Positions 29,615 through 39,498 of a stretch of DNA of 64,000 bases are shown here, piece after piece. The position numbers were made by a program, and so were the translations under genes. Source of the DNA: Leptospira gomenensis (GTDB lineage: Bacteria > Spirochaetota > Leptospiria > Leptospirales > Leptospiraceae); contig NZ_RQFA01000014.1 of assembly GCF_004770155.1 (NCBI RefSeq), positions 174,314 to 238,313 on the forward strand, read 5' to 3'. Below the pieces are notes generated by a model, which was given only the letters and a program-made list of their open reading frames with translations, did no database searches and was not told where the DNA came from. The stretch's first letter is position 1. Each line of letters begins with the position of its first letter.

Positions 29615-31570
29615 TTAGGCGGCGGATTTTAGACCGTAAAGTTTCAAGAGAGAATTGACCTGCGGTTCCCTTCCCAAAAACCGTTTAAAAAGAACCATCG
29701 CGTTTTCACTCCCCCCGTTTTCTAAAATCTCCCGAAAATACGCGGCGCTCAGATCCGCGTCGAAAATTCCTCGTTCCACAAACGCGAAAAACGCGTCGGC
29801 GCTCATCACTTCCGCCCATTTGTAACTGTAATACCCGGCCGCATAACCGCCGGAAAAGATATGGGAGAATCCGTTCTGAAACCGGTTGTATTCGGGAGGA
29901 AGAACGACCGCAACTTCTCTGCGCACGTTCTGCAGAATGGAATGCACCTCTTCTTCCGAAAACGCGTTCTCGTGGATGAGAATGTCGAAGAGGGAAAATT
30001 CCAACTGACGAACGATTCCCATCGCGGAAAGAAAGTTTTTGGTTTCCTTGAGTTTGTCGATCATCGAATCCGGAATCGTCTCTCCCGTTTTGTGGTGTTT
30101 ACCGAAAATTTTCAGAACGCCCGCCTCCGTCGCGAAGTTCTCGAGAAACTGGGAAGGGAATTCCACAGCGTCCCACTCCACGCCGTTGATGCCGCTGACG
30201 GGAGGTTCCTCGATTTTCGTACAAAGATGATGAAGCGCGTGACCCATTTCGTGAAAAAAAGTGACCACGTCCCCGTGTTTCAAAAGCGAAGGAGAATTTT
30301 CGGTGGAAACCGGAAAGTTACAGACCACGAACGCCGTGGGGAGAATCTCCGCACCGTTCACACGGTTTCTACCGAACCAATTGTGCATCCATGCCCCGCC
30401 TTGTTTGTCCTTTCTCGCCTCCAGATCCAGATACAAACGCGAAAGAAGGATTCCGTTTTTATAAAGATCGAAAACCTGTACCTTCTCCTCCCAGACCTTG
30501 GCCGTCGTTTGACGGAATTCCAAACCCAGAAGTTGTTGCAAGAATTTGAATGTTCCACGAACCACGGATTCCTTTTCGAAATACGGACGGGTTTCCTCTT
30601 CGTCAAAATCGAAACGAGATTTACGCAATTTCTCGCTAACGAACGCAGTGTCGTAGGCTTCGAGGGAATCCAGGGAAAACGTTTTGGCGAAAGCCGCAAG
30701 ATCGGCGAACTCGCGTTCGGCGATCGGTTTCGCCCGTGTGGCGAGATCCCGCAAAAAGGAAAGAACCGTTTTTCCCGAATCGGCCACCTTATTGGCCAGA
30801 GAAAGTTCCACGAAGTTGGGATATCCCAAAAGACGGGCCAACTCGTTCCGGAGCGAAAGGATTTTTTCGATGAGTTTTCCGTTTTGCGGAGCCTTTGTTA
30901 CATAAGCCTTATATAACGTTTCTCGAATAGATCGATTGGGACCGTAGGTCATATAAGCGATGTAACTAGGAGCCTGAAGAGTAAACCGGAACTTTCCGTC
31001 CGGAGTTTTTGCGGCGTTTAGGTCGGCTTCCGGAATTCCCTCCACGTCCTCCGGCCGATCCAGAATCAGTTCGTAGGCGTTGACCGCGTCCAGAAGATTC
31101 TGAGAAAACCGGTTGTCCAGATCCGAAAGTTCTATCTGTATCTCCTGAATCCGTTTTTTCGTATCGGCGGGAAGACCTATCCCGCTCAATTTGAATTGTA
31201 GGATGGAATCGGTGAGGACTTTTTTACGGGGAGTATCGAGCGTCTCGGATTCGTTCTTAAGAATTTCTTGATATACTAAATTTAGTTCCTCGTTTTGGCC
31301 GAGATCGGAATAAAAAGCGGTGATCTCGGGAAGCGTATCCGAATACAAAGCCTGGATTTCCTTGGAATTTTTAACGCTGTTTAAATGCGACAACACCGTG
31401 AATTCGATCTGCATTTCCTGAACGAGATCGTTCAAAGGACGGATCACCGATTCGTAGGTTTTTTCCTTTTGGGAAAGAAGCTCCGGAAGTCGTTCTCGGA
31501 TCGTTTTGATTTTTTGAAGGACGAGCTCTTTGGTCTGTTCTGGGTTTTCGGTTTTAAATTCTGGAAGCAT
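29615..31570 (-). CDS. M3-family zinc metallopeptidase (oligopeptidase A/thimet type)
   Basis: The 651-aa protein contains the zinc-binding HEMGHALHH at about residues 438-446, with the downstream ESVE-like ligand region replaced in the expected place by [18 protein letters not shown], whose glutamates supply the third ligand. The all-helical N-terminal half ([16 protein letters not shown]) and the [22 protein letters not shown]-terminal segment, with the substrate-contacting tyrosines, are typical. It would clear short cytoplasmic peptides, including signal-peptide fragments. No signal peptide. Length matches the family. Confidence 0.95.
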   Translation of the reverse strand: MLPEFKTENPEQTKELVLQKIKTIRERLPELLSQKEKTYESVIRPLNDLVQEMQIEFTVLSHLNSVKNSKEIQALYSDTLPEITAFYSDLGQNEELNLVYQEILKNESETLDTPRKKVLTDSILQFKLSGIGLPADTKKRIQEIQIELSDLDNRFSQNLLDAVNAYELILDRPEDVEGIPEADLNAAKTPDGKFRFTLQAPSYIAYMTYGPNRSIRETLYKAYVTKAPQNGKLIEKILSLRNELARLLGYPNFVELSLANKVADSGKTVLSFLRDLATRAKPIAEREFADLAAFAKTFSLDSLEAYDTAFVSEKLRKSRFDFDEEETRPYFEKESVVRGTFKFLQQLLGLEFRQTTAKVWEEKVQVFDLYKNGILLSRLYLDLEARKDKQGGAWMHNWFGRNRVNGAEILPTAFVVCNFPVSTENSPSLLKHGDVVTFFHEMGHALHHLCTKIEEPPVSGINGVEWDAVEFPSQFLENFATEAGVLKIFGKHHKTGETIPDSMIDKLKETKNFLSAMGIVRQLEFSLFDILIHENAFSEEEVHSILQNVRREVAVVLPPEYNRFQNGFSHIFSGGYAAGYYSYKWAEVMSADAFFAFVERGIFDADLSAAYFREILENGGSENAMVLFKRFLGREPQVNSLLKLYGLKSAA

Positions 31571-31679
31571 AACAAGGTCAATCTTCCTCGACCGGACGAA
31601 ACTTCATCCTTTTTTTGGGAAGCGAAACCCGGGAAACGATTCGGATTGACCGAAAGCCTCCGCCGATTAAAAACGTTCC

Positions 31680-32294
31680 ATGTTCGATCGAAATTTCTTC
31701 CTCGTATTAATACCGTTTTACGCGGCGATTCTTTCCTGTTCCGTTTCCAAAAACGAACTCCCCGTATTCGAAGGCGCCTCCGAATGTTCTCGGGAGGAAC
31801 TCCCCGTGTTCGTCCAACCCGTCTCCGATATCCGGGACGGAAACGGAATCGAAGCGGCGTATTGTTCCTCCCGGGATATCGATCGGGAACGAAGAATCGA
31901 ACTCAGTATAATCTTTTCGGACGAAAGACATCCGAGTCCCTGGAAGGATTTTTTGTATCGGATTTATAGAAAATTCAGATACGGAAGAAACAAGGACATA
32001 GAAACCCTACGACTGCAGATTTCCTCTTCCGGAAATCTTTCCAAGGTTCATCTCAAAAACGTATATTCCGGAACGCAAAAATTTTCGAGCGATCCCGTGG
32101 AACACTACGACGCCGTACTCGGAACCGAACGATTGAAACGGGAGGGCAAACGTCCCGTCCTTTACGTCAATACCTGGAATCACATGTTCGCGGAAACAGA
32201 TGGAAATCCGGAACTCGAAAAAAGAACCCACTCCGAATACGAACTTCGTTACGGAACCCGCGACGATCTCGACGGATATTATTCGGGAAAATAA
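31680..32294 (+). CDS. Predicted lipoprotein of unknown function
   Basis: The 204-aa protein has a short N-terminal signal sequence ending in YAAILSC, a spirochaetal lipobox with Cys20 as the lipid-modified residue. The mature protein is charged, with two further cysteines near residues 36 and 62 that may pair. The C-terminal part (RPVLYVNTWNHMFAE) is the only hydrophobic block. No family recognised. It stands alone between the M3 peptidase (divergent) and the MaoC-like gene 60 bp downstream. Confidence 0.75.
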   Translation: MFDRNFFLVLIPFYAAILSCSVSKNELPVFEGASECSREELPVFVQPVSDIRDGNGIEAAYCSSRDIDRERRIELSIIFSDERHPSPWKDFLYRIYRKFRYGRNKDIETLRLQISSSGNLSKVHLKNVYSGTQKFSSDPVEHYDAVLGTERLKREGKRPVLYVNTWNHMFAETDGNPELEKRTHSEYELRYGTRDDLDGYYSGK

Positions 32295-32354
32295 ACTTTT
32301 CCGAAAGGTTGCGGACAAAAGACTGGAAAAAACGAAAGAATCAGAGGCCACTTC

Positions 32355-33533
32355 ATGACCAAAATTCCAAACAAACCGTTTGCGGAACTCGCACCGGGAA
32401 CCCCCGTTTCTAAAGATCAAGTAAAACGTAATATATACGGAAGATATCTGGAGGAATTCACCGAAGGGGAAATATTCGAACATCCCCGCGAGATCACGAT
32501 CGACCGCGCCTTCGCTCAGGAATTCGCGACCACGTTTATGGACGCCAATCCTCTGTTTCTCTCTTCCGCATATGCGCAAGCGCACGGATTCCAAGACGTG
32601 TTGGTTTCTTCCCTTCAGGTTTTCAACATCGCACTTTCTTTGGGAGTTCAGAACGATTCCGAAAAAGCGCTCGCCAATCTAGGTTATTACAACGTTCAAT
32701 TTTTAAAACCCGTGTATCCCGGAGACACACTCTCCGCTAAGACAAAAATTCTCAAAGTGGACGACAAAGGACCGGACAAACCGGGGATCGTCAGCGTTCG
32801 TACGATTTGTTTAAATCAGAAAAAGGAATTGGTCCTTCAGTATGAAAGAAAGATCATGATCTATTCATCCAACGGAAAACCGAAAGGGAATCCGAAGCCG
32901 GTGATCAAGGACGCGTTTTTTCCCGAAACCGATTCCCCCGTCATCGAACTTCCTTCCCTCAAGTTTCCGACCGAATTCAAATCCTCGACATGGTCCGATA
33001 CGTATTTCGAAAACTTCAAACCTGGACAAATTTACATCCACCAAAACGGAAGAACGATCACGGACGAACATTTTCCTTGGACATACAGAGTGGGAAACAC
33101 ACATCCGCTCCATTACGATAAACTGTATTCCGCGGGAATTTCCGGCCCGATGGGCGGAGAACCGGTCGTTTACGGAGGGCTCGTCTTTGCGTGGTTATGC
33201 GGAATGGCTTCCCGTGACATCACCGAAAATATGATCTGGGATCTGGGTTTCACCGAAGGATATCACACACAACCTTCCTTCAGCGGGGATACGGTGACCG
33301 CAATCACACGCGTTCTTTCGGTCGAGGACAGAGGAAACGATTTCGGAATTCCAGCGGGGGCCGTACATCTACAACTCATCGGACTCAAAAACATCAAGGC
33401 CAACGAAGCGTTCGAAAAATTCGGAGAGGATCTTTTTCTAAAGGAGAACGACAAGAAAAAACACGGTAAGGAAAAACTCGCCGAAAAGATTTTCGAAATC
33501 GAAAGAAAGATCCTGGTCAAGAAAAAAGGATAA
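32355..33533 (+). CDS. Double-hotdog MaoC-like dehydratase
   Basis: The 392-aa protein has two MaoC/hotdog domains. The first covers about residues 25-175 ([18 protein letters not shown], then [14 protein letters not shown]). The second covers about 215-345, with the hydratase motif region [15 protein letters not shown] holding the His and the preceding acidic region, and [15 protein letters not shown]. Tandem MaoC proteins of this length act as enoyl-CoA or mesaconyl-/methylmalyl-CoA hydratases; the substrate cannot be told here. A Lys/Glu-rich tail of about 40 residues is extra. The crotonase and dehydrogenase downstream suggest a CoA-ester pathway. Confidence 0.85.
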   Translation: MTKIPNKPFAELAPGTPVSKDQVKRNIYGRYLEEFTEGEIFEHPREITIDRAFAQEFATTFMDANPLFLSSAYAQAHGFQDVLVSSLQVFNIALSLGVQNDSEKALANLGYYNVQFLKPVYPGDTLSAKTKILKVDDKGPDKPGIVSVRTICLNQKKELVLQYERKIMIYSSNGKPKGNPKPVIKDAFFPETDSPVIELPSLKFPTEFKSSTWSDTYFENFKPGQIYIHQNGRTITDEHFPWTYRVGNTHPLHYDKLYSAGISGPMGGEPVVYGGLVFAWLCGMASRDITENMIWDLGFTEGYHTQPSFSGDTVTAITRVLSVEDRGNDFGIPAGAVHLQLIGLKNIKANEAFEKFGEDLFLKENDKKKHGKEKLAEKIFEIERKILVKKKG

Positions 33534-33790
33534 TCCTTTTTTTCGTCGAAGGACGGGCGTTCGGAACGGAACGCTCGTCTCGAAACGTTCTCCTGACTTT
33601 CGTAATTCCTTCGTTTCGAAGCGTAAACGTGAATCTCTTCGAAACGTTCCCCCGACTTTTCACTTCACTTCACTTCACTTCGAATCGGAAGTTTACACTC
33701 GGGAGGCTGGCCTTAACTTCCAAGATTATTTCGCGTCGAAACGAGCATTCATCGAATGTTTGATTCGAGTCGTTTCCTCTTTTCAAAGAT
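33534..33790. repeat. Intergenic region with short direct repeats
   Basis: CGAAACGTTCTCCTGACTTT (about 33581-33600) recurs as CGAAACGTTCCCCCGACTTT (about 33639-33658), and five ACTTC units follow in tandem near 33661-33681. Simple repeats of this kind can vary in number. No gene or clear terminator hairpin is visible between the MaoC-like gene and the convergent TetR gene. Confidence 0.5.
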
Positions 33791-34384
33791 TCAACGCAAA
33801 TACAACGCTTCGATCATTTCGGATTCCAATTCCTGAAAGTAGTCCTGTTTTCCGGTAATACGAAACAACTGCGCACTTCCTTGGAAGAGTTTTAGAATCC
33901 GTCTCGCCGCCGCGTTACAATTTACGGAAGGATCCAAATTCCCCTTTTGTCGTTCGGATTCGAAGTAAGAAACCAGAGCCTGGGTCCAACCTTGCAGAAT
34001 CCGATCCGCTACCAATTCGAAATCCTCGTTGTGTTCTTCCACGCTGTTTAAAAAACGCGCAATCGGACAACCCAGAAACTTTCCGCTTTTCACCTGCTTC
34101 AAAAGAAGAAGATTCCATGTATGAAGAAACTGTTTCCAGGAATCGGAACGTTCCATCATTCTACGAAGGTTGTTCTCGAAATTCTCCCCCTGCAACTTGA
34201 GATATTCCAAGGCGATTTCCTCCTTGGACTGAAAGTAACGGTAAAAGCTGGCCTTATGCGTTCCCGAATCCTCGATCAGTTGATTGGTGGACGTTCCCGC
34301 ATAACCCCTGTGATAAAACAGATCCAAAGCGGAGGTCATCAGTCGATCATAGGGATTGTTTTGTTTTTCGAGATTTCTACTCAT
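33791..34384 (-). CDS. TetR-family transcriptional regulator
   Basis: The 197-aa protein has the TetR DNA-binding domain at residues 10-60 (LMTSALDLFYHRGYAGTSTN, then the recognition helix GTHKASFYRYFQSKEEI). The helical C-terminal ligand domain includes a cysteine at FLGCPIARFLNS, typical of the AcrR/NemR-like branch that senses electrophiles or fatty-acid-type ligands. It is divergent from the crotonase gene; the 119-bp gap between them holds a TAGAC-N6-GTCTA palindrome (34475-34490) that is a plausible binding site. Likely a repressor of that gene and possibly of itself. Confidence 0.9.
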   Translation of the reverse strand: MSRNLEKQNNPYDRLMTSALDLFYHRGYAGTSTNQLIEDSGTHKASFYRYFQSKEEIALEYLKLQGENFENNLRRMMERSDSWKQFLHTWNLLLLKQVKSGKFLGCPIARFLNSVEEHNEDFELVADRILQGWTQALVSYFESERQKGNLDPSVNCNAAARRILKLFQGSAQLFRITGKQDYFQELESEMIEALYLR

Positions 34385-34474
34385 CGTAAGATCAGAATCC
34401 CGTACGTCGAAAAAAGTTCAAGAAAAACAGAAAAAAAGAATAGACTATCCGGTTCATACGGAATTAAACGGAGA

Positions 34475-34490
34475 TAGACCAAATAGTCTA
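34475..34490. promoter_or_regulatory. Candidate TetR-family operator
   Basis: TAGACCAAATAGTCTA is a TAGAC-N6-GTCTA inverted repeat. It lies 13 bp before the crotonase ATG, just upstream of its AAAGGAAA ribosome site. A further half-site TAGACTAT (34441-34448) forms a wider perfect inverted repeat with ATAGTCTA (34483-34490). The position between a TetR gene and its divergent neighbour is the classic operator place. Binding is inferred. Confidence 0.5.
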
Positions 34491-34503
34491 CAAAGGAAAT
34501 ACG

Positions 34504-35289
34504 ATGTCCGATCCGATTCTTACCGAAAAAAAGGGTGCGATTTTACATATCGTTTTCAACCGTCCTGAGGAAAGAAACGCGTTTAACGTGGATATGTTGT
34601 ATGCCCTGAGCGCCGCATACGATCTTTTGGAAAACGATCCGGAACTACGCGTCGGACTCGTATACGCAAACGGCAAACACTTCACCCTCGGTCTGGATCT
34701 AAAGAACGTAGCGGATTTTCTAAAAAAAGAAAGACGCTTTCCCCTTCCTTCGGAAAGCGTAAACCCTTGGGGAACGACGCCCGATCGCTTCCGCACCAAA
34801 CCGATCGTGACCGCGGTTCACGGAATGTGTCTCACTCTGGGAATCGAACTTCTATTGGCGAGCGACGTCCGTATCGCCGCAAAACTTACCGTATTCGCTC
34901 AAGTGGAAGTACAACGGGGAATTTTTCCGTTCGGAGGAGGAACCATACGTTGGCCGGCCCAGTGCGGCTGGGGAAACGCGATGAGATATATCCTTACCGG
35001 AGAACCCTTCGACGCGGAAGAAGCGTATCGAATCGGTCTCGTACAGGAAGTGGTCGAAAAGGATCGGCTAATACGGAGAGGCGTCCAACTTGCCGAATCG
35101 ATCGCCGCACAAGCTCCTCTCGGCGTTTACGCAACGTTACGCTCTTCTTGGGAATCGGTCGTATTGGGCGAAACCGCCGCCGCACGAACCCTTTTCGAAA
35201 AACTCCTAAACCTAATGGATTCCGAAGACGCAGAAGAAGGATTGAATTCCTTCCTCGAAAAACGGACCGCAGTATTTCGGGGAAAGTGA
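34504..35289 (+). CDS. Enoyl-CoA hydratase/isomerase (crotonase) family protein
   Basis: The 261-aa protein has the crotonase fold signature: NRPEERNAFNVDML near residue 18, NGKHFTLGLDLKNVAD (oxyanion-hole strand) near 60, AVHGMCLTLGIELLLASDVRIAA near 100-120, and QVEVQRGIFPFGGGTIRWP with the second active-site region near 135-150. Such enzymes hydrate or isomerise enoyl-CoAs in beta-oxidation-like pathways. AAAGGAAAT precedes the ATG. Control by the divergent TetR gene is likely. The alcohol dehydrogenase gene follows 92 bp downstream. Confidence 0.92.
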   Translation: MSDPILTEKKGAILHIVFNRPEERNAFNVDMLYALSAAYDLLENDPELRVGLVYANGKHFTLGLDLKNVADFLKKERRFPLPSESVNPWGTTPDRFRTKPIVTAVHGMCLTLGIELLLASDVRIAAKLTVFAQVEVQRGIFPFGGGTIRWPAQCGWGNAMRYILTGEPFDAEEAYRIGLVQEVVEKDRLIRRGVQLAESIAAQAPLGVYATLRSSWESVVLGETAAARTLFEKLLNLMDSEDAEEGLNSFLEKRTAVFRGK

Positions 35290-35381
35290 ATGGATTCCGT
35301 TTTTTAATACATTCTAATACTATAATATTTTCATCCGATCTGCTATTATTATGAAACGTAAAAAAAACTTAGGACAAAACG

Positions 35382-36416
35382 ATGAAACGAATCGTATTCA
35401 AAAAAAAGCATACACTGGAATGGGAGAACGTACCTGAACCGGAAATCACCGGAAACAACCAGGCGATCGTTCGCCCCATCGCGGTCTCCCGTTGTGATCT
35501 GGATCTTCCGATCGTACAAGGACAAACCCTCTTTCGATCCGGAATTCCCATCGGTCACGAATTCGTCGCGGAAATCGAGGAAACCAGCCCGGAAATCTCC
35601 GGAGTATTCCCCAAGGGAACCAAGGTGATCATTCCCTTCCAGATTTCCTGCGGACTGTGTCCGGACTGTTCGAGCGGTCATTCCAAAGCCTGCACTTCCG
35701 TTCCGTTTGCGAGTCACTACGGAATGGGATCCTCCGCGAAGGAATTCGGCGGCGCATTATCCGAAAAAATTTTTGTCCCTTTCGCCAAACAGATGTTAAT
35801 TCCGATGCCTTCCGACGCGGATCCGATCGCACTCGCCGCGATCAGCGACAACATAGTCGAATCCTGGAAACTCGTAGGACAATGGCTCGAAAAAAAACCG
35901 AATTCGCCCGTGATGGTTTTGGGAGGATTCGCGAGCAGCATCGGTTTGTATACCGCTTCGTTGGCAGTCGGAATGGGGGCCTCGGAAGTTTTGTATCTGG
36001 ACGACAACCAGGAGCGTTTAGGCATCGCAGAATCGATGGGCGCTCACGCCGTCCCCTATTCCGTTCTACCTAAATCCTGGGAAAAAAAATTTCCGATCGT
36101 GGCGGATTGCCACGGCACCAAAGAGGGGATGGATTTTTCCTTTAGGTCGATTTCCACGGAAGGAATCTACGGAACTCCTTCCATATTCTGGACCAATAAA
36201 TTAGAAATTCCTTATTTAGAATTATATAATACGGGGGCGGTTCTAAAAATCGGAAGGGTGGATTCCCGCGAACACATTCCGGAAATTCTGAAAAAAATCT
36301 CCGAAAAGAAAATTCAACCGGAAAAGGTGGTGACTAAAACCTGCAGCTTCGAGGAGGCCGTGGACGCATGGCTCGAACCCGCGACCAAACTGGTCGTAAA
36401 AATGGAACGAACGTAG
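35382..36416 (+). CDS. Zinc-type alcohol dehydrogenase family protein
   Basis: A 344-aa medium-chain dehydrogenase: the catalytic zinc region SRCDLDLP near residue 38 and GHEF near 64, the structural-zinc cysteines CGLCPDCSSGHSKAC near 88-102, then a Rossmann domain (VLGGFASSIGLYTASLAVG near 180-200). The GxGxxG of the cofactor loop is replaced by GGFASSIG, a variation seen in some family members. It would oxidise an alcohol or reduce an aldehyde with NAD(P); the substrate is unknown. It follows the crotonase gene on the same strand. Confidence 0.9.
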   Translation: MKRIVFKKKHTLEWENVPEPEITGNNQAIVRPIAVSRCDLDLPIVQGQTLFRSGIPIGHEFVAEIEETSPEISGVFPKGTKVIIPFQISCGLCPDCSSGHSKACTSVPFASHYGMGSSAKEFGGALSEKIFVPFAKQMLIPMPSDADPIALAAISDNIVESWKLVGQWLEKKPNSPVMVLGGFASSIGLYTASLAVGMGASEVLYLDDNQERLGIAESMGAHAVPYSVLPKSWEKKFPIVADCHGTKEGMDFSFRSISTEGIYGTPSIFWTNKLEIPYLELYNTGAVLKIGRVDSREHIPEILKKISEKKIQPEKVVTKTCSFEEAVDAWLEPATKLVVKMERT

Positions 36417-36737
36417 GTAGATACGGGTGGACGTCGTTTGCGAATCTCCGGTTCACAAACGACCCAAAAATTCTTTCGAGGAGGAATCCGATTCCGCCGA
36501 ACGAGGCTCGAAATTCCGAACGACCTACGCCGGTCCAGGAAATTTCTTTTTTCCTTCGGCTTCGGGGAACGGATCCTTCTTTTTTTGTCGAATCGGGGGA
36601 TTCCTCCCAACTACGAGGATTTCGAAAACGGAAAGGTCTAGAGCGTAAAAAAACTCTAATCTTCTTTTTTAATGCGAAGAACTCCGTTCGTTCGGAAATT
36701 TCTTGCAGATTCCGTTTCGAGGAATTAATTTCTTTCT
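36417..36737. other. Intergenic region without recognisable gene
   Basis: The 321-bp gap between the dehydrogenase and the propeller lipoprotein holds no supported ORF: the frames that cross it lack ribosome sites and family features. No element copy or obvious terminator was seen. TTTTTTTGTCG and TTTTTTAATG runs are present. The promoter of the lipoprotein gene should lie in the last 100 bp, where I could not pick a clear one. Confidence 0.5.
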
Positions 36738-39119
36738 ATGGTACGAACCGTCGTGTCCCTCGTATTGATTTTCTGTTGTCTGGGATGTTCGCAGTCGATT
36801 TATAATCCTGCAATTCCGTTTTCAGACGCATGGTTCCGGCAACAGATCCTTGTTTGTTCGTTGGGTTCCTCGTTCGGACTATTGGGAAATCGTTGTATTT
36901 ATCCGAACGCGATCGGTCAAAACGACGTATATACGAATTGGAACGCACGTTTCGGCACCTCGAACGCAAGGATGAACTTATCCTTTCACCCGCTTACCGG
37001 TTTACGGGAACGCGTCTTACTATCGGAGGAATCCAGCGGTCGTGTGCGGATTTGGAACGGTCCGTCTTCCGTTTTAAACGCGATTCCCGACGCGGTCTTA
37101 GGTGTTGCCGATCCGGATACTACTTCCTTTTTCAACAACCTTCGACCTCCCGAAGCGAAGATCATCGGTGGAGCACACAGCGCCTGTAGTTGCGGCGGAC
37201 AAATTTTCGTAACCGATCCAGTCTTCCATCGAGTTCTGGTTTGGAACGAACCGGTTTACGGAGTTTATCCGAGCGCCTCCTTCGTGATCGGCCAACCCGA
37301 TTTCCAATCCTCCGCCGCAAATCACGGAGGATTGGGATCGAAATCCTTGAACCAACCGGAAGGGATCGATTGTTTTCGGGATCGTCTTTACGTGGGAGAT
37401 TCCTTAAACGGAAGAATTCTCATCTATTCCCTTCCCGTCTTGTCCAACTTTCCGGAGGCCGTCGGAATCCTGGGTAAGTCTTCGTTTACCGATTCGAGCG
37501 CGGGGGTTCCCTTGCAGAATCGGGTCGGCAACCGTCTCTCGGATATTTTCGTCACGGAGGAAGCCTTGTATCTCGCGGACACGATCAACTATCGCGTGTT
37601 AGGTTGGAATCGTACCGCGCTTACCGACGGAGCGCCCGCCAAATTCGTCTTAGGACAAACAGACTTTGTTTCTGGAGGAATTTCAGCACCGAGCGCGAAC
37701 ACGCTCAGTTCTCCGTCTTCCGTTTTTGCGGGTGAAGGAAGGTTGCTCGTTTCGGATTCCGACAACCATCGTATGATCGGTTTGAATACGATTCCCGATC
37801 TGAGCGGCGCTGACGTCGTAGGAGGGAACTTCGATTTTATCGTAGGACAAAACACCGCGGCCGACGGCTCCGCAAACGGAGGTTTGATTTCGATCGGAGC
37901 CTCCGGTCTAAACCGTCCTTCCGGAGGATTTTTTTTCGGAGGGGGATTGTATGTCATGGACGGAAGTAACAGAAGGATCAACCTCTGGAACAAAAACTCG
38001 CTTTCGTATACGGGAACCGAGTTCGTCCCGGCGGATCGGATCTTCGGACAAAATAAATCCACGACGGATTTCGACAACAACGGAAATTCAAGAATCGACG
38101 CCTCTCATCCCGTATCCGCGGCCTCGGATGGAACACGTCTCTATGTTTCGGATAATTTGAGAAATCGGATTTTGGTTTGGAACCGGCTTCCTCTGGAAAA
38201 CGGAGTCGTTCCGGATTTCGTATTGGGACAACCCGATCTGAACGCGGATCAACCAAACGCGGGAGGTTCTGTAGGTCCTCTCACGTTCAACCGTCCCGGA
38301 AAAATCAAAATCGCCGGGGGAAAATTCCTGGTAGCGGATCAATCCAACGAACGCGTGTTAGTCTGGGATCATCCCCCGACCCATCCGGCGGACGCCCCTA
38401 CCTTGGTGCTCGGCCAACCTAATTTTACTACCAATACTCCGCTTCTTTCTCCCACGGCGGATTCCACCGGTTCTCCCATCGACATGGATACGGATGGAAC
38501 GAAGTTAGCCGTGGTAGACACACGATTTTCCCGCGTGATGATTTGGAATACCTTTCCTACGACCGACGGGGCTTCCGCCGACGTGGTCGTAGGCAAACTC
38601 GACTTTTTGGACAACAGCGCCGCCGGACCTCCGGACGAATTCAATTTTCTCGACGCAAACGGAGTTTTGTTGTACCAGGGGAAGTTGATCGTTTCCGACG
38701 GAGAAGGAGTGCGAATCAAAATCTGGAATCGGATTCCGACGGTAAATCATTCGCCCGCGGACCTCGTGCTGGGTCAACCCGACATGAACACCGCGATTCC
38801 GAACAACGGTCTGGGTTCGCTTCCATCGTTCGTAAACGAGCGATCGTTGACGTTTCCATATTTCCCGTTTCTACTTAAGGATTCATTTGCGGTCGTGGAT
38901 CTTGCGGGCAATCGGATCCTGGTTTGGGATACGTTTCCTACCGCGAACCACACACCCGCAAACCGGGTCATCGGACAAACGAATTTTTATACCACATACG
39001 CCAATCCGAACGGAATCGGACCCTATTCCCTAAGCGCTCCGGCGGGAGGGTTTTACGAAAAAGAAAGACTTTGGATCGTGGACGCATTCAACTTTCGAAT
39101 CGTCAGTTATCCCTATTGA
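36738..39119 (+). CDS. Large NHL-type beta-propeller lipoprotein
   Basis: The 793-aa protein begins with a signal sequence and lipobox (LIFCCLGCS, Cys17 probable lipid site). The rest is about eleven repeats of roughly 55-65 residues with the pattern (I/V)WN-x-(L/F)P-x-(A/S)D-x-V-(L/I)GQ-x-(D/N)F, followed by a loop and a VSD-x-x-(N/H)R segment. These are NHL-like propeller blades, enough for one large or two stacked propellers on the cell surface or in the periplasm. Surface propellers usually bind proteins or glycans; the ligand here is unknown. The repeats are diverged and in frame throughout. Downstream is a 35-bp tandem array. Confidence 0.85.
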   Translation: MVRTVVSLVLIFCCLGCSQSIYNPAIPFSDAWFRQQILVCSLGSSFGLLGNRCIYPNAIGQNDVYTNWNARFGTSNARMNLSFHPLTGLRERVLLSEESSGRVRIWNGPSSVLNAIPDAVLGVADPDTTSFFNNLRPPEAKIIGGAHSACSCGGQIFVTDPVFHRVLVWNEPVYGVYPSASFVIGQPDFQSSAANHGGLGSKSLNQPEGIDCFRDRLYVGDSLNGRILIYSLPVLSNFPEAVGILGKSSFTDSSAGVPLQNRVGNRLSDIFVTEEALYLADTINYRVLGWNRTALTDGAPAKFVLGQTDFVSGGISAPSANTLSSPSSVFAGEGRLLVSDSDNHRMIGLNTIPDLSGADVVGGNFDFIVGQNTAADGSANGGLISIGASGLNRPSGGFFFGGGLYVMDGSNRRINLWNKNSLSYTGTEFVPADRIFGQNKSTTDFDNNGNSRIDASHPVSAASDGTRLYVSDNLRNRILVWNRLPLENGVVPDFVLGQPDLNADQPNAGGSVGPLTFNRPGKIKIAGGKFLVADQSNERVLVWDHPPTHPADAPTLVLGQPNFTTNTPLLSPTADSTGSPIDMDTDGTKLAVVDTRFSRVMIWNTFPTTDGASADVVVGKLDFLDNSAAGPPDEFNFLDANGVLLYQGKLIVSDGEGVRIKIWNRIPTVNHSPADLVLGQPDMNTAIPNNGLGSLPSFVNERSLTFPYFPFLLKDSFAVVDLAGNRILVWDTFPTANHTPANRVIGQTNFYTTYANPNGIGPYSLSAPAGGFYEKERLWIVDAFNFRIVSYPY

Positions 39120-39140
39120 AAAGAATCGGTAGCGAAGTTT

Positions 39141-39411
39141 CGAAGTTTATGAGATTCTAAATTTACCCATCGTTTCGAAGTTTATGAAATTCTAAATTTA
39201 TCCATCGTTTCAAAGTTTATGAGATTCTAAATTTACCAATCGTTTCGAAGTTTATGAGATTCTAAATTTACCAATCGTTTCGAAGTTTATGAGACTCTAA
39301 ATTTATCCATCGTTTCGAAGTTTATGAGATTCTAAAATTATCAATTGTTTCGAAGTTTATGAAATTCTAAAATTATCAATTGTTTCGAAGTTTATGAAAT
39401 TCTAAAATTAG
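39141..39411. repeat. Tandem array, about 7.7 x 35 bp
   Basis: Units start at 39141, 39176, 39211, 39246, 39281, 39316, 39351 and 39386, a strict 35-bp period, each beginning (T)CGAAGTTTATGA(G/A)A. Divergence between units is a few bases. The array lies between convergent genes (propeller lipoprotein and clpS). The unit is AT-rich and without a strong hairpin. It is a likely variable-number repeat. It does not code for a protein. Confidence 0.92.
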
Positions 39412-39498
39412 CGCTGCGGCAAAGTTGACCCCGGAATCGAATGAGAAAAAACGGAACGTGCACACAAAAACCGGCGAAACAGAAGTTCAAAAGACCGA

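Noticed and set aside
29861..30916. 351-aa plus-strand frame within the M3 peptidase gene
   Set aside because: It is fully inside the well-supported peptidase gene on the other strand and shows only reversed codon pattern.
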